From Flavobacteriales bacterium (lineage in GTDB: Bacteria; Bacteroidota; Bacteroidia; NS11-12g; UBA9320), in assembly GCA_020635395.1 (NCBI GenBank), contig JACJZV010000004.1, positions 248,001 through 312,000 of the forward strand: a stretch of DNA of 64,000 bases, read 5' to 3'. Made by a program: the position numbers and the translations under genes. Position 1 is the stretch's first letter. The number at the start of each line of letters is the position of its first letter. Below, in pieces: positions 18,291 to 27,256 of this stretch. Under the pieces are notes generated by a model. It was not told the origin of the DNA. It saw only the letters and a program-made list of their open reading frames with translations, and searched no databases.

Positions 18291-18348
18291 TATGGTTAAT
18301 GTAATTTGTTGTGAGGTAAAACCTTACTCCACTCTCGGGAATAATTCC

Positions 18349-19890
18349 CTACTTCGCATAATTAACCGCCCGACGTTCGCGGATTACGGTAATTTTTATC
18401 TGCCCGGGGTAAATCATTTCTTTCATGATTTTTTGGCTGATGTCGAACGACAACAAATCGGCTTGTTTATCTTCCAACACATCGCTGTCCACAATCACCC
18501 GCAGTTCTCTACCGGCCTGAATGGCAAAGGCTTTTTCAACTCCTTCAAAGCCAAGAGCCAGTTTTTCTAAATCCTGCAAACGTTTGATATACGCCTCGCC
18601 ATCCTCGCGTCGTGCACCCGGACGAGAACCCGAAATGGCATCGCAAGCCTGCACAATGGGCGAAATCAAATTGGTCATTTCAATTTCGTCGTGGTGAGCT
18701 CCAATGGCATTGCACACCTCTGGGTGTTCCCCATATTTTTCGGCCCATTTCATACCCAACAACGCGTGTGGAGTTTCGCTGTCATCCTCAGGCACCTTGC
18801 CAATATCATGTAGCAATCCGGCACGTTTAGCCAATTTGGGATCCAAACCAAATTCGCTGGCCATAATGGCACACATATTGGCCACCTCGCGGCTGTGTTG
18901 CAATAGATTTTGTCCGTAGCTCGACCGATAACGCATTCTTCCAACTATACGAATCAATTCCGGATGCAAACCACTGATTCCTAAATCAATAACTGCCCGT
19001 TCGCCATGTTCGATTATCTCATTTTCGACATCTCTTTTGGTTTTTTCAACCACTTCCTCAATCCTGGCAGGGTGTATTCTTCCGTCACTAATTAAGCGGT
19101 GAAGAGAAAGTCGTGCAATCTCTCTTCGGATAGGATCAAACCCTGAAAGAATGATGGCTTCAGGGGTGTCATCCACAATAATTTCAATACCTGTAGCCGA
19201 TTCTAATGCCCGTATATTACGCCCTTCACGACCAATGATTCGACCTTTTATGTCGTCATTATCGATATTAAAAACGGTAACAGTATTTTCAATGGCTTGC
19301 TCAGCAGCAGTTCGTTGAATGGTTTGCAAAATCATTCGTTTTGCCTCTTTGTTGGCTTTAAGTTTAGCTTCGTCCACCACCAACTTTATTTGAGAAATGG
19401 CATCACTTTTGGCATCTTCCACCAATGCTTCTACCAAATCTTTTTTTGCTTCTTCGGCAGTTAAGCCAGCAATTTTCTCCAACTGTTTTACTTGATTTTC
19501 ATGAGCCTTTTCCAACTCCGATTTTTTCACATTCACCACCTCCAACTGCTGATTAAGATTGGATTTGATGGCGTCCAACTCTTTCAACTTTTGCTCTTGA
19601 TTTTGAACTCGGTCGTTCAAACTTTGTTCTTTTCTGCGAATGTTGTTTTCGGCATTATTTAATTCGTTTTCGCGGGTTCGAACATCTTTTTCAAACTCTT
19701 GTTTCATTTGCAAAAACTTCTCCTTTGCCTCCAATTCACGAGTTTTCTTAAACTGCTTGGCTTTCTCTTCGGCATCTTTTACTATCTGTGCCGCTTTGGT
19801 ATCCGATTTTTTGTTAAGGAAATAAAACGCACCGAAACCACCGGCGGCTCCCCCTACAACTATACCAACAATTAATGCAACAAAATCCAT
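18349..19890 (-). CDS. rny: ribonuclease Y
   Basis: Membrane-anchored endoribonuclease that starts mRNA turnover. All 513 residues fit the family order: an N-terminal transmembrane helix (LIVGIVVGGAAGGFGAFYFL), a long coiled coil of K/E-rich heptads to about residue 200, a KH RNA-binding domain (IKGRIIGREGRNIRALE) and an HD metal domain whose HD lies in GLLHDIGKVPEDDSETPHA. The C-terminal part (ELRVIVDSDVL) is also typical. It follows zapA by 37 bases on the same strand. Confidence 0.95.
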   Translation of the reverse strand: MDFVALIVGIVVGGAAGGFGAFYFLNKKSDTKAAQIVKDAEEKAKQFKKTRELEAKEKFLQMKQEFEKDVRTRENELNNAENNIRRKEQSLNDRVQNQEQKLKELDAIKSNLNQQLEVVNVKKSELEKAHENQVKQLEKIAGLTAEEAKKDLVEALVEDAKSDAISQIKLVVDEAKLKANKEAKRMILQTIQRTAAEQAIENTVTVFNIDNDDIKGRIIGREGRNIRALESATGIEIIVDDTPEAIILSGFDPIRREIARLSLHRLISDGRIHPARIEEVVEKTKRDVENEIIEHGERAVIDLGISGLHPELIRIVGRMRYRSSYGQNLLQHSREVANMCAIMASEFGLDPKLAKRAGLLHDIGKVPEDDSETPHALLGMKWAEKYGEHPEVCNAIGAHHDEIEMTNLISPIVQACDAISGSRPGARREDGEAYIKRLQDLEKLALGFEGVEKAFAIQAGRELRVIVDSDVLEDKQADLLSFDISQKIMKEMIYPGQIKITVIRERRAVNYAK

Positions 19891-19927
19891 AATTTCTCTC
19901 TACTCTGATTAATAAATATATTAATAA

Positions 19928-20227
19928 TCAGTGCATTGCATTGTCCAAAATCTGTTGGAAGTACGAAATTTTTCGTTCAAGTTGTAGAGTATTCGAGTCT
20001 TCATTGTGCTCATTTCCCAGCATTTCGCTGGCAAATTCTAAAGCGGCCAAGGCCAAAGCATCTTGTTTGTCTTTTACCGAGAAATTGCTCTGGTAAAATT
20101 TTGCTTTTTCATTTATTAACTTAGCTGCTTTCCGCAACACCTCTTCCTCATCGCTTTGAATAGTGAGCGGATATACTCGGTCTCCTATCGTAACTTTTAT
20201 CGCTATTTCGTTTTCTGCACTTTCCAA
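19928..20227 (-). CDS. zapA: cell division protein ZapA
   Basis: A 99-residue ZapA, which bundles FtsZ filaments at the division ring. The N-terminal globular part has the conserved IAIKVTIGDRVYPLTI opening and the EEVLRKAAKLINEK helix; the rest is the dimerising coiled coil (DALALAALEFASEML and onward). It starts 4 bases after the coiled-coil gene and is followed by rny. Confidence 0.9.
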   Translation of the reverse strand: MESAENEIAIKVTIGDRVYPLTIQSDEEEVLRKAAKLINEKAKFYQSNFSVKDKQDALALAALEFASEMLGNEHNEDSNTLQLERKISYFQQILDNAMH

Positions 20228-20231
20228 CTTT

Positions 20232-20522
20232 TTAGCTATTTAACAGTGCAATACACCTATCAATTTCCTTCAAATATCCGTCAATTTGCTCTTTTAGTTC
20301 GCTTTTTTCGGACTCCGGAAGTATAATTGCTTCGGCAATTTTAACCTTTTTATTATTCTCCTCTATATCTTTTATGATATTTTTTTGACGTTCGACATCA
20401 AGACTCAATTCTTCATTTTTCTGCCTTAATGCCTCATTTTCAGACTTCAAACCATCAATTCTGGATACAACCTCTTTAAGAGTTATTTCAAATTTCCACA
20501 ATTTTTGTTCTAAGTCGGTCAT
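20232..20522 (-). CDS. short coiled-coil protein upstream of zapA
   Basis: A 96-residue protein that is almost entirely heptad repeat (LWKFEITLKEVVSRIDGLKSE, then ENEALRQKNEELSLDVERQK). There is no signal, membrane segment or enzyme motif. It begins 2 bases after pheT and ends 4 bases before zapA, so the three are translated from one message. Its size and make-up recall ZapB, the coiled-coil partner of ZapA in Enterobacteria, but there is no recognisable sequence match; a role next to ZapA is inferred from position only. Confidence 0.75.
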   Translation of the reverse strand: MTDLEQKLWKFEITLKEVVSRIDGLKSENEALRQKNEELSLDVERQKNIIKDIEENNKKVKIAEAIILPESEKSELKEQIDGYLKEIDRCIALLNS

Positions 20523-20524
20523 AT

Positions 20525-22861
20525 CTATTTTCGGATAAAGGCTCCTGTTTCTTCCTCCAATTTTCGCATCAATTTGTTCATGATTCCGTCAATTTTTTCA
20601 TCGGTCATGGTCTGTTTTGCATCATACAAATCAATGCTGATGGCGTAGGATTTTTTTCCATCTTCGATATTTTTGCCTTCATAAACATCAAAAATCTCCA
20701 CCTCCTTGGCAAAATGTCCTGCGGTTTCACGGCAAATTCTTTCCACCTCTCCATACTTTACCGTTTTATCCAAAACCAGACTTAAATCGCGTGAAACAAT
20801 TGGAAAAACCGGAACATCATTCAATGTAAACTTAACATTTTGCAACATTTTTAACAGTGCATCCCAATCAATATCAGCATAATAAACGGCTTGCTTTATG
20901 CCAAACTCTTTTAATGTTTTTTTATCAAAACTACTGATAGTTAACAGTTTAAACATCCTTTTTGTGGAAATATTCAAAAGAGATGTTAAACCTTCTAAAA
21001 TTCCTTTCAGATAAAAATAATCTGCATTTTCGGCTGGAGTATTCCAATTTTTGCTTGTTGATTTTCCGGTGCATACCAACATCAGCCGGTTGTTTTCCGC
21101 ATATCCTGCCTCCGTTTTAGAATAGATTTTTCCAAATTCAAAAAAGGTAATATCTGCACTTTTTCTGTTGATGTTGTATGCCACCGATTGCAAAATTCCA
21201 TCCACCATGTCGGTTCGCATTACACTGTTTTCAATGCTTAATGGATTTAAAAGATGGACTGCATTTTCCGTCAATCTATCCGATTTTTTTGTTTGAGAAT
21301 TGCTCATGGTTTCATAGAATCCTTTAGAAACCAGATAGTTAGCCACCTTATTGAGTTGTTTCAGTTTATCAAAACTCGGCATGATAGAAGGTGTCATACT
21401 CAGCCTTTTGGGGATTTCTACTTGATTGTAGCCGTAAATTCTTAAAAATTCTTCTGCAATATCTACGGGTCGCAAAACATCACTTCGATAGGGAGGAATG
21501 GAAAGTGTGAGAACCCCATCTTTTTCCCCAATGGTTTCAATATCCAATTTTGCCAAGGTGCCTGATATTTCTTTTGATGAAATGCTGGTACCACAAAAAC
21601 CATTTAACCAATCACAACTTACTTCAATTTGCTGATTTTGAATAGGTTTCGGATAAACATCCACCACGCCAGAAGCTATTTCGGCTCCGGCCACTTCCTG
21701 TAAAATATGCACTACCCGTTTTAGAGCAAACACTGTAATGTTTGGGTCGCAACCGCGTTCGTATCTAAACGAAGCATCGGTGCTTAGACCCTGTGTTTTG
21801 GCCGATTTTCTGACAGTTCCAGGGTTAAAATAGGCAGATTCGATAAACACAGAAGTCGTAGATTGTGTAACCCCGGAGTGTTTACCACCAAAAACTCCGG
21901 CAATTGCAACGGGTTTCGAACCATCAGCAATGACCATTTCGTCGCCCGTCAACGCTCTTTCTACATCATCAAGTGTAAGAATTTTCTCCCCTTTATTGGC
22001 CATTCGCACCACAATTTTATTTCCCGAAATATTTTCGGCGTCAAAGGCATGAATGGGTTGCCCCAATTCGTGCAAAACATAATTGGTGGTGTCCACCACA
22101 TTATTAATCGACTTTAAATCAATTGATTGAAGTCGCTCTTTGAGCCATTCCGGACTTTCTTTTATGGTAATATTTTTCAATAAAATTCCAGAATATCTGG
22201 GGCAAATTGTTGGGTCGGGTAAAGAAACTTCTATTGGGCTTGGAGAAGTGTTAAGAACATCAGCCACTGTGGGCATATTTATACTTTCACCAGTAATTGC
22301 CCGAATGTCACGTGCCACACCCAAATGCGAGGCAGCATCTCCCCTATTTGGGGTTAGTCCTATTTCTATTTGATAATCATTTTTTAGGTTGAAAACCTCC
22401 GATAGTGGCGTGCCGGGTATCAAATTTTCAGGCAATACCATAATTCCGTCGTGATTTTTACCAAGCCCAATTTCATCTTCGGCACAAATCATTCCTTCCG
22501 AAACATGGCCTCTAATTTTGGCCTTTTTCAACGTAAAGGCCTCGCCCGAAACCGGATGAATGGTACAGCCAACAGGGGCAACCACCACCTTTTGTCCGGC
22601 AACAACATTAGGTGCACCACAAACAATAGAAACCGTTTCGAACCCGATATTAACAGTGGTTAAACTCAATTTATCAGAATCAGGAGCCTTTTCGCAAGTC
22701 AAAACATGACCAACAACTAAACCGTTTAGTCCGCCCTTTATGCCTTCCTTTTTATGAATTTTTTCCACCTCAAGGCCGGTATTGGTGAGCAAATCATCCA
22801 ATTCTTCGGCTGTTTTTTGGGTATTTATGAGTGTTTTTAACCAGTTGTACGAAACTATCAT
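20525..22861 (-). CDS. pheT: phenylalanine--tRNA ligase beta subunit
   Basis: The beta chain of the alpha2-beta2 enzyme that charges tRNA-Phe. 778 residues, the usual bacterial length. It has the EMAP-like tRNA-binding domain (GLVVGHVLTCEKAPDSDKLS near residue 50), the B3/B4 editing region (INNVVDTTNYVLHELGQP), the B5 domain (VDIAEEFLRIYGYN) and the C-terminal FDX-ACB anticodon-binding domain (FPIVSRDLSLVLDKTV). The alpha subunit gene is not in this window. It heads the pheT / coiled-coil / zapA / rny transcript and is divergent from the VWA gene. Confidence 0.96.
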   Translation of the reverse strand: MIVSYNWLKTLINTQKTAEELDDLLTNTGLEVEKIHKKEGIKGGLNGLVVGHVLTCEKAPDSDKLSLTTVNIGFETVSIVCGAPNVVAGQKVVVAPVGCTIHPVSGEAFTLKKAKIRGHVSEGMICAEDEIGLGKNHDGIMVLPENLIPGTPLSEVFNLKNDYQIEIGLTPNRGDAASHLGVARDIRAITGESINMPTVADVLNTSPSPIEVSLPDPTICPRYSGILLKNITIKESPEWLKERLQSIDLKSINNVVDTTNYVLHELGQPIHAFDAENISGNKIVVRMANKGEKILTLDDVERALTGDEMVIADGSKPVAIAGVFGGKHSGVTQSTTSVFIESAYFNPGTVRKSAKTQGLSTDASFRYERGCDPNITVFALKRVVHILQEVAGAEIASGVVDVYPKPIQNQQIEVSCDWLNGFCGTSISSKEISGTLAKLDIETIGEKDGVLTLSIPPYRSDVLRPVDIAEEFLRIYGYNQVEIPKRLSMTPSIMPSFDKLKQLNKVANYLVSKGFYETMSNSQTKKSDRLTENAVHLLNPLSIENSVMRTDMVDGILQSVAYNINRKSADITFFEFGKIYSKTEAGYAENNRLMLVCTGKSTSKNWNTPAENADYFYLKGILEGLTSLLNISTKRMFKLLTISSFDKKTLKEFGIKQAVYYADIDWDALLKMLQNVKFTLNDVPVFPIVSRDLSLVLDKTVKYGEVERICRETAGHFAKEVEIFDVYEGKNIEDGKKSYAISIDLYDAKQTMTDEKIDGIMNKLMRKLEEETGAFIRK

Positions 22862-22971
22862 TCGAGATTTATCAAATATTCAGCGAAAATAACCATTGGC
22901 AATTTGAAATGCTTAACCATAACCTTTTCGTTTTATATAATTTCTTCATACTCGGTTCGTTGTGTAGATGC

Positions 22972-22979
22972 TATATTTG
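22972..22979 (+). promoter_or_regulatory. -7 promoter box (TATATTTG)
   Basis: Exact TAnnTTTG match only 5 bases before a TTG that is in frame with the VWA gene. If used, the message would start at or within a few bases of the start codon. Confidence 0.55.
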
Positions 22980-22984
22980 CCTCC

Positions 22985-25066
22985 TTGTCAATAAATTTAG
23001 TCATAGAACATCCGTGGTTTGTGTTGCTCTGCCTGCTGTTGGGGGCGGCATACAGTTTTATTTTATACGCTAAAGCAATAAAAAAAGTTGACGATGACCA
23101 GCCAAAATGGGCAAAATACATGTTGGCCATACTCCGATTTCTTTCTGCTTCCTTTTTGGCCATTCTACTTCTCAACCCGTTGTTGAAATATCTCGAACGC
23201 ACCATCGAAAAACCAACCGTATATTTGGTAGTTGACCAATCAGAGTCCATGATTTATAGCTCGGATAGCGGCTATGTAAAGACCCAACTGCAAAAAGATA
23301 TTGCAGAATTGATGGAAACTTTGGGTCAAAAATTTGAGGTTGAAGAAATTGGCAAAAATGAAGAACCAGACATTTCTTTCAACCAAAAAACCACGGACAT
23401 TTCCGACTATTTCTATCAAAAGCAACGACTGTATGACGGCAAAAATGATGCGGCTTTTGTGGTGATAAGTGACGGAATTTATAACAAAGGTGTGAACCCC
23501 GAATTTGCGGCAAGTAAATTGGGACTACCTGTTTACACGGTGGCTTTGGGCGACTCTGTGGTTAAAAAAGACGTATCGATATACAGTGCAAAAGCGAATG
23601 CCATTACTTTTTTGGGTAATCAATTTCCGGTTGAGGTGACATTGAATGCCACAAAAGCATCAGCTCAAAATGTAGAATTGAGTATTTGGCAAAATGGCCA
23701 AAAATTGAGTTCGAAAGGCCTTACAATTGACAATCCGAGATTTTCTACGACCCACACTTTTATTTTAAAAGCCGATAAGGTTGGGCTTCAAACCTACACC
23801 GTTAGAGCTACCGTTTTGAACAATGAGCTGAATGAATCCAACAATCAAATGCAGGTTTATACAGAAGTTTTGGACGGAAGACAGAAAATATTGGTGTTGG
23901 CTCATGCCCCACACCCTGATATTGCCGCATTAAGAGGTGCCATAGAAAACAACGAACAATATGAAATGAATTTGGAAATTGGCAGCTTTTCGGGCATAAA
24001 AAAAGACGAATATGATTTAGTAATTACCCACCAACTACCTACCGACAATGTAGAATTGAACTACCTTAAACAATTGATTGACAGCAGAATACCCGTGTTA
24101 AATATTGTGGGTGTAGCCACCAACATCAATCTTTTAAATTCGGCCGGGCTTGGCCTAACCATTACCGGAAACAGAAATAACTTCAATCAGGGTTTGGCCA
24201 AACTCAATACAAAGTTTAGCTATTTTGAACCTGATAATGATTTACAAAAATTTTTGGATAATGTTCCACCACTTACCATACCCTTTGGAGAATATTCAAA
24301 ACCGGATGCACAAGGAGTTTTGGCCTATCAGGGCATTGGAAATGTGAAAACCGAAATGCCTTTATGGTTTTTTAGAAACAGTAATGGCTACCGTAGTGGA
24401 ACCATCTGTGGCGAGGGTATTTGGCGATGGAAACTTCACGATTACGAAAAAAACGAGAGTCATGATAATTTTAACAAGCTGATACAACGAAGCATCCAAT
24501 ATTTGGCTTTGAAAGACGACAAGCGAAAGTTTAAAGTGTACACTTCTTCGAGAAGTTTTTTTGAAAACGAAAACATCACTTTTTTGGCAGAGGTGTATAA
24601 TGACAGTTATGAATTTACACCCGATGCCGATGTGACCGTTAATTTAAAACACGAGAGCGGCAAACAATATGAATACAAATTGATACCACAGGGCAATAAC
24701 TATCGATTTTTGGTAAATGCTTTGCCACCGGGCAACTATTCGTTTTCGGCAACGGCCCAAATAAATGGAAAAAAGGAAAATGCCACAGGCAGTTTTGTGG
24801 TTAAGGAGTTGCAATTGGAAAGGCAAAATCTTACGGCAAACTTTGATTTGATGCGTAAAATGGCAAAAGAAACTGGAGGCCAGATGTTTCACAAAAACGA
24901 TATGGGCCAACTTGCCGACAGCCTGCTAAATTTGCCAAGTGCCATGGCGGTAAGCAAAACCAACCATCGCTTCAAAGACTTAATAAATCAAAAATGGCTG
25001 TTTTTTGTGCTGTTTTTTATGCTGGCCTTAGAATGGTTTGCCCGCCGATGGTTTGGTGGTTATTGA
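22985..25066 (+). CDS. VWA-domain inner-membrane protein
   Basis: About 693 residues from TTG 22985; the frame is open upstream to 22904, but a promoter box lies inside that stretch, and a GTG at 23021 is also possible. Two membrane helices come first (FVLLCLLLGAAYSFILY and FLSASFLAILLLNPLL), then a von Willebrand A domain with the DxSxS metal motif as VVDQSESM, and VVISDGIYNKG. Large Ig-like and Rossmann-like parts follow (RQKILVLAHAPHPDIAALR). A last helix near the C-terminus (WLFFVLFFMLALEWFARRW) returns to the membrane. This layout is common among uncharacterised Bacteroidota proteins. The gene is divergent from pheT. Confidence 0.8.
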   Translation: MSINLVIEHPWFVLLCLLLGAAYSFILYAKAIKKVDDDQPKWAKYMLAILRFLSASFLAILLLNPLLKYLERTIEKPTVYLVVDQSESMIYSSDSGYVKTQLQKDIAELMETLGQKFEVEEIGKNEEPDISFNQKTTDISDYFYQKQRLYDGKNDAAFVVISDGIYNKGVNPEFAASKLGLPVYTVALGDSVVKKDVSIYSAKANAITFLGNQFPVEVTLNATKASAQNVELSIWQNGQKLSSKGLTIDNPRFSTTHTFILKADKVGLQTYTVRATVLNNELNESNNQMQVYTEVLDGRQKILVLAHAPHPDIAALRGAIENNEQYEMNLEIGSFSGIKKDEYDLVITHQLPTDNVELNYLKQLIDSRIPVLNIVGVATNINLLNSAGLGLTITGNRNNFNQGLAKLNTKFSYFEPDNDLQKFLDNVPPLTIPFGEYSKPDAQGVLAYQGIGNVKTEMPLWFFRNSNGYRSGTICGEGIWRWKLHDYEKNESHDNFNKLIQRSIQYLALKDDKRKFKVYTSSRSFFENENITFLAEVYNDSYEFTPDADVTVNLKHESGKQYEYKLIPQGNNYRFLVNALPPGNYSFSATAQINGKKENATGSFVVKELQLERQNLTANFDLMRKMAKETGGQMFHKNDMGQLADSLLNLPSAMAVSKTNHRFKDLINQKWLFFVLFFMLALEWFARRWFGGY

Positions 25067-25082
25067 TTTTTGTTATTTCCCC

Positions 25083-25475
25083 CTAATTCAACTTATATTC
25101 CGGTATTAACAAAAATTCAGGAATTTCGATTTTCACCTCTTCTTGAGTATCCAATAACAACGCTTCATAATGCCCTTTCATACTGCCCATATCGGTTTGC
25201 AAGTGGCACCACGACTCGTATTCATAGCTTTCGTTGGGCAAAATAATCGGTTTTTCGCCTACCACTCCTTCCCCATTTACTTCATGGCTAAATCCGGCGG
25301 AGTCTTTTATTTTCCAGTATCTCCTCAAAATATGGACGGGCTGTTTACCCCTATTTTGTATGCAAATGTGATATACAAATACAAAGGTTTTGTTTTCTGA
25401 ATCAGACATAGGCGGATAGTATCGGCTCGAAACCGATATTTCCACATTACTGGTTATGGCAGTGTAGCTGGTCAT
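25083..25475 (-). CDS. apaG: ApaG-family protein
   Basis: A 130-residue ApaG: a single fibronectin-III-like domain with the family signatures YYPPMSDSENKTFVFVYHI near the start, then HILRRYWKIKDSAGF and VVGEKPIILPNESYEYESW, and the MGSMKGHYEALL block. In enterics it was linked to Co2+/Mg2+ homeostasis; its molecular role is not settled. It starts 2 bases after the cyclophilin lipoprotein gene, so the two are cotranscribed. Confidence 0.93.
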   Translation of the reverse strand: MTSYTAITSNVEISVSSRYYPPMSDSENKTFVFVYHICIQNRGKQPVHILRRYWKIKDSAGFSHEVNGEGVVGEKPIILPNESYEYESWCHLQTDMGSMKGHYEALLLDTQEEVKIEIPEFLLIPEYKLN

Positions 25476-25477
25476 GT

Positions 25478-26125
25478 TTACTCTACGTCAAAGTTATATT
25501 CGGTTTTAATCTGATTGGCCGTTTTTTGCACCAACTTCATGGCCATTTTTATGCGTTCATTAGGCCGGTTTGTGGTGCTGTTGCGGGGCTGAATAACAAT
25601 GCTGTCGGCCACTTCCACATTTTTCAAAACTCTGCCAAAAACAGTGTATGCACCATTTAGATGTTTGGTGCCGTTCTCATCCACCACAATATAAAACTGG
25701 CTTCCACTCGAATTGCGTTGGGGGTTGGTGGCATCACCCAATCGGGCAGCGGCCACAGCTCCTTTTATATGTTTGTATTTGCTGCTGTCTATTTCGGCTG
25801 GAATAACATAGCCCGGGCCTCCGGTGCCATCATTGGTTCTGTCATCGTCTTTGCTCAAAGGGTCTCCGCCCTGAATCATAAACATTGGAATAATTCGATG
25901 AAATTCGGTGCTGTCGTAGAATCCTTCTTTAACCAATTTATGAAAATTGGCTCTATGCAGCGGGGTGCCTTTATACATATATAGGTGCATAACTCCATAA
26001 TTGGTTGATAATTCCACAATGGTGTCAACGGGGCTGTTATCTACCGGAATATCAATCTTTGGAGGATCTTCCTTACATCCAAAAATAAAAACCGAACCAA
26101 TAATCAAAGCCAAAAACTTATTCAT
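25478..26125 (-). CDS. cyclophilin-type peptidyl-prolyl isomerase lipoprotein
   Basis: A 215-residue lipoprotein: signal MNKFLALIIGSVFIFGCKE with a lipobox cysteine at residue 17. The cyclophilin fold follows, with FHRIIPMFMIQGGDP, GTGGPGYVIPAE, the active-site string NSSGSQFYIVVDE and GAYTVFGRVLKN. It would speed proline isomerisation of proteins in the periplasm. First gene of a pair with apaG. Confidence 0.93.
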   Translation of the reverse strand: MNKFLALIIGSVFIFGCKEDPPKIDIPVDNSPVDTIVELSTNYGVMHLYMYKGTPLHRANFHKLVKEGFYDSTEFHRIIPMFMIQGGDPLSKDDDRTNDGTGGPGYVIPAEIDSSKYKHIKGAVAAARLGDATNPQRNSSGSQFYIVVDENGTKHLNGAYTVFGRVLKNVEVADSIVIQPRNSTTNRPNERIKMAMKLVQKTANQIKTEYNFDVE

Positions 26126-26176
26126 AACAAAAAATTAAGCAGTCGAAAATACACTATTTTTTGTAACCAATACGGT

Positions 26177-27127
26177 TTATAAAATTTTGCACGATTCCAA
26201 ATTGTCGATTCCCCAATTTTCAAGTTCTTTCTCTGTCCATAAATCAGGGAAGAAAATTCGTTTTTGATATTTGGGCAACATATATTTTCGCCAATCGCTG
26301 CCTCCGGTGGCTTCCTCTTGATTGCCAGAAGCATCAACCAAATATTTTTCGGCAGCATGGTAGTGTGCCATTACCCAACGAATATTCATGGTATGGTCGT
26401 AATGTCGCATGGCGTTTACCAATTTCACATCTTCTCTGGTTTCTGTAGGCAATGATTTGAATTTTGTCCAAAAATTTCGGGTGTTGTAATACTCCATAAA
26501 TCGCAAAAACTCCTCTTTGTATTTGGCCTCAAAGTTTTTAAGAAGTGTGCTTTTACTGCCCGTTTTGTGGTCTTTTCCGGCTGCCTGCCAGTATAAATTT
26601 TCAAAAGCAAATTCATACGGTGTGTCTCTATCAATGGTAGCCCGGCATCGGTTGTCAATCAAATTAATCAATTCGGTACTGGCAAATTCAATCATACGAT
26701 ATTGAGCACTCTGAAACCCACTGGCGGGGGTAAGGGTATGTCGAAATTTTTGATATTGTTTTAACTGCATACCATCGCCCATTACCGTAAAACTGGATGA
26801 TAAAACATCAACATAACGGCTTATTCTGTATAATTTTTCGCTAAAAAAATCAACCGTTAGGTTTTCGTTTTCGGCCACTTGTTTTATTTCCCATAACATC
26901 ATTTTAAACAGCAATTCGTTTACCTGATGATACATGATAAACACCATCTCGTCGGGAAAAACAGTGCGTTGATTTTGCAAACCCAAAAGAGCGTCTGTAT
27001 TTATATAATCCCAGTAGGTAATATAATTGGAGTGCAACAAACCTTCCAGATGCGTATTCAAATCCTGTCCGGTGCTGGAAAATTTATGTTCAAGTTGTTC
27101 TAAAATAGATTTTGTTTCTGAATTCAT
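26177..27127 (-). CDS. kynA: tryptophan 2,3-dioxygenase
   Basis: Haem enzyme opening the indole ring of tryptophan to N-formylkynurenine, the first step of the kynurenine route. 316 residues from ATG 27127; a TTG three codons upstream is possible. The family strings are present: HSNYITYWDYINTDALLGLQ, DEMVFIMYHQVNELLFKMML, TVMGDGMQLKQYQKFRHTL (substrate-binding Arg), and the C-terminal haem region with HYDHTMNIRWVMAHYHAAEK, then TGGSDWRKYMLPKYQKRIFF. No other kynurenine gene is beside it, so the pathway is completed elsewhere or tryptophan is used only partly. Confidence 0.95.
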   Translation of the reverse strand: MNSETKSILEQLEHKFSSTGQDLNTHLEGLLHSNYITYWDYINTDALLGLQNQRTVFPDEMVFIMYHQVNELLFKMMLWEIKQVAENENLTVDFFSEKLYRISRYVDVLSSSFTVMGDGMQLKQYQKFRHTLTPASGFQSAQYRMIEFASTELINLIDNRCRATIDRDTPYEFAFENLYWQAAGKDHKTGSKSTLLKNFEAKYKEEFLRFMEYYNTRNFWTKFKSLPTETREDVKLVNAMRHYDHTMNIRWVMAHYHAAEKYLVDASGNQEEATGGSDWRKYMLPKYQKRIFFPDLWTEKELENWGIDNLESCKIL

Positions 27128-27244
27128 AATGCACAAAACAATGCTTTTTTTTAGAGGTTTTTAGTGTTTTTGAGCAAAATCATACATTTTAATTTCAACC
27201 TTGTTTTAAGTACTTGTTGTTTTTTTCTGTTGATTTGAAAAAAA

Positions 27245-27252
27245 TATTTTTG
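27245..27252 (+). promoter_or_regulatory. -7 promoter box (TATTTTTG)
   Basis: Exact TAnnTTTG match with TTG triplets 20-25 bases upstream that could serve as the -33 element. It lies only 4 bases before the GTG start at 27257. Confidence 0.55.
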
Positions 27253-27256
27253 TGGC

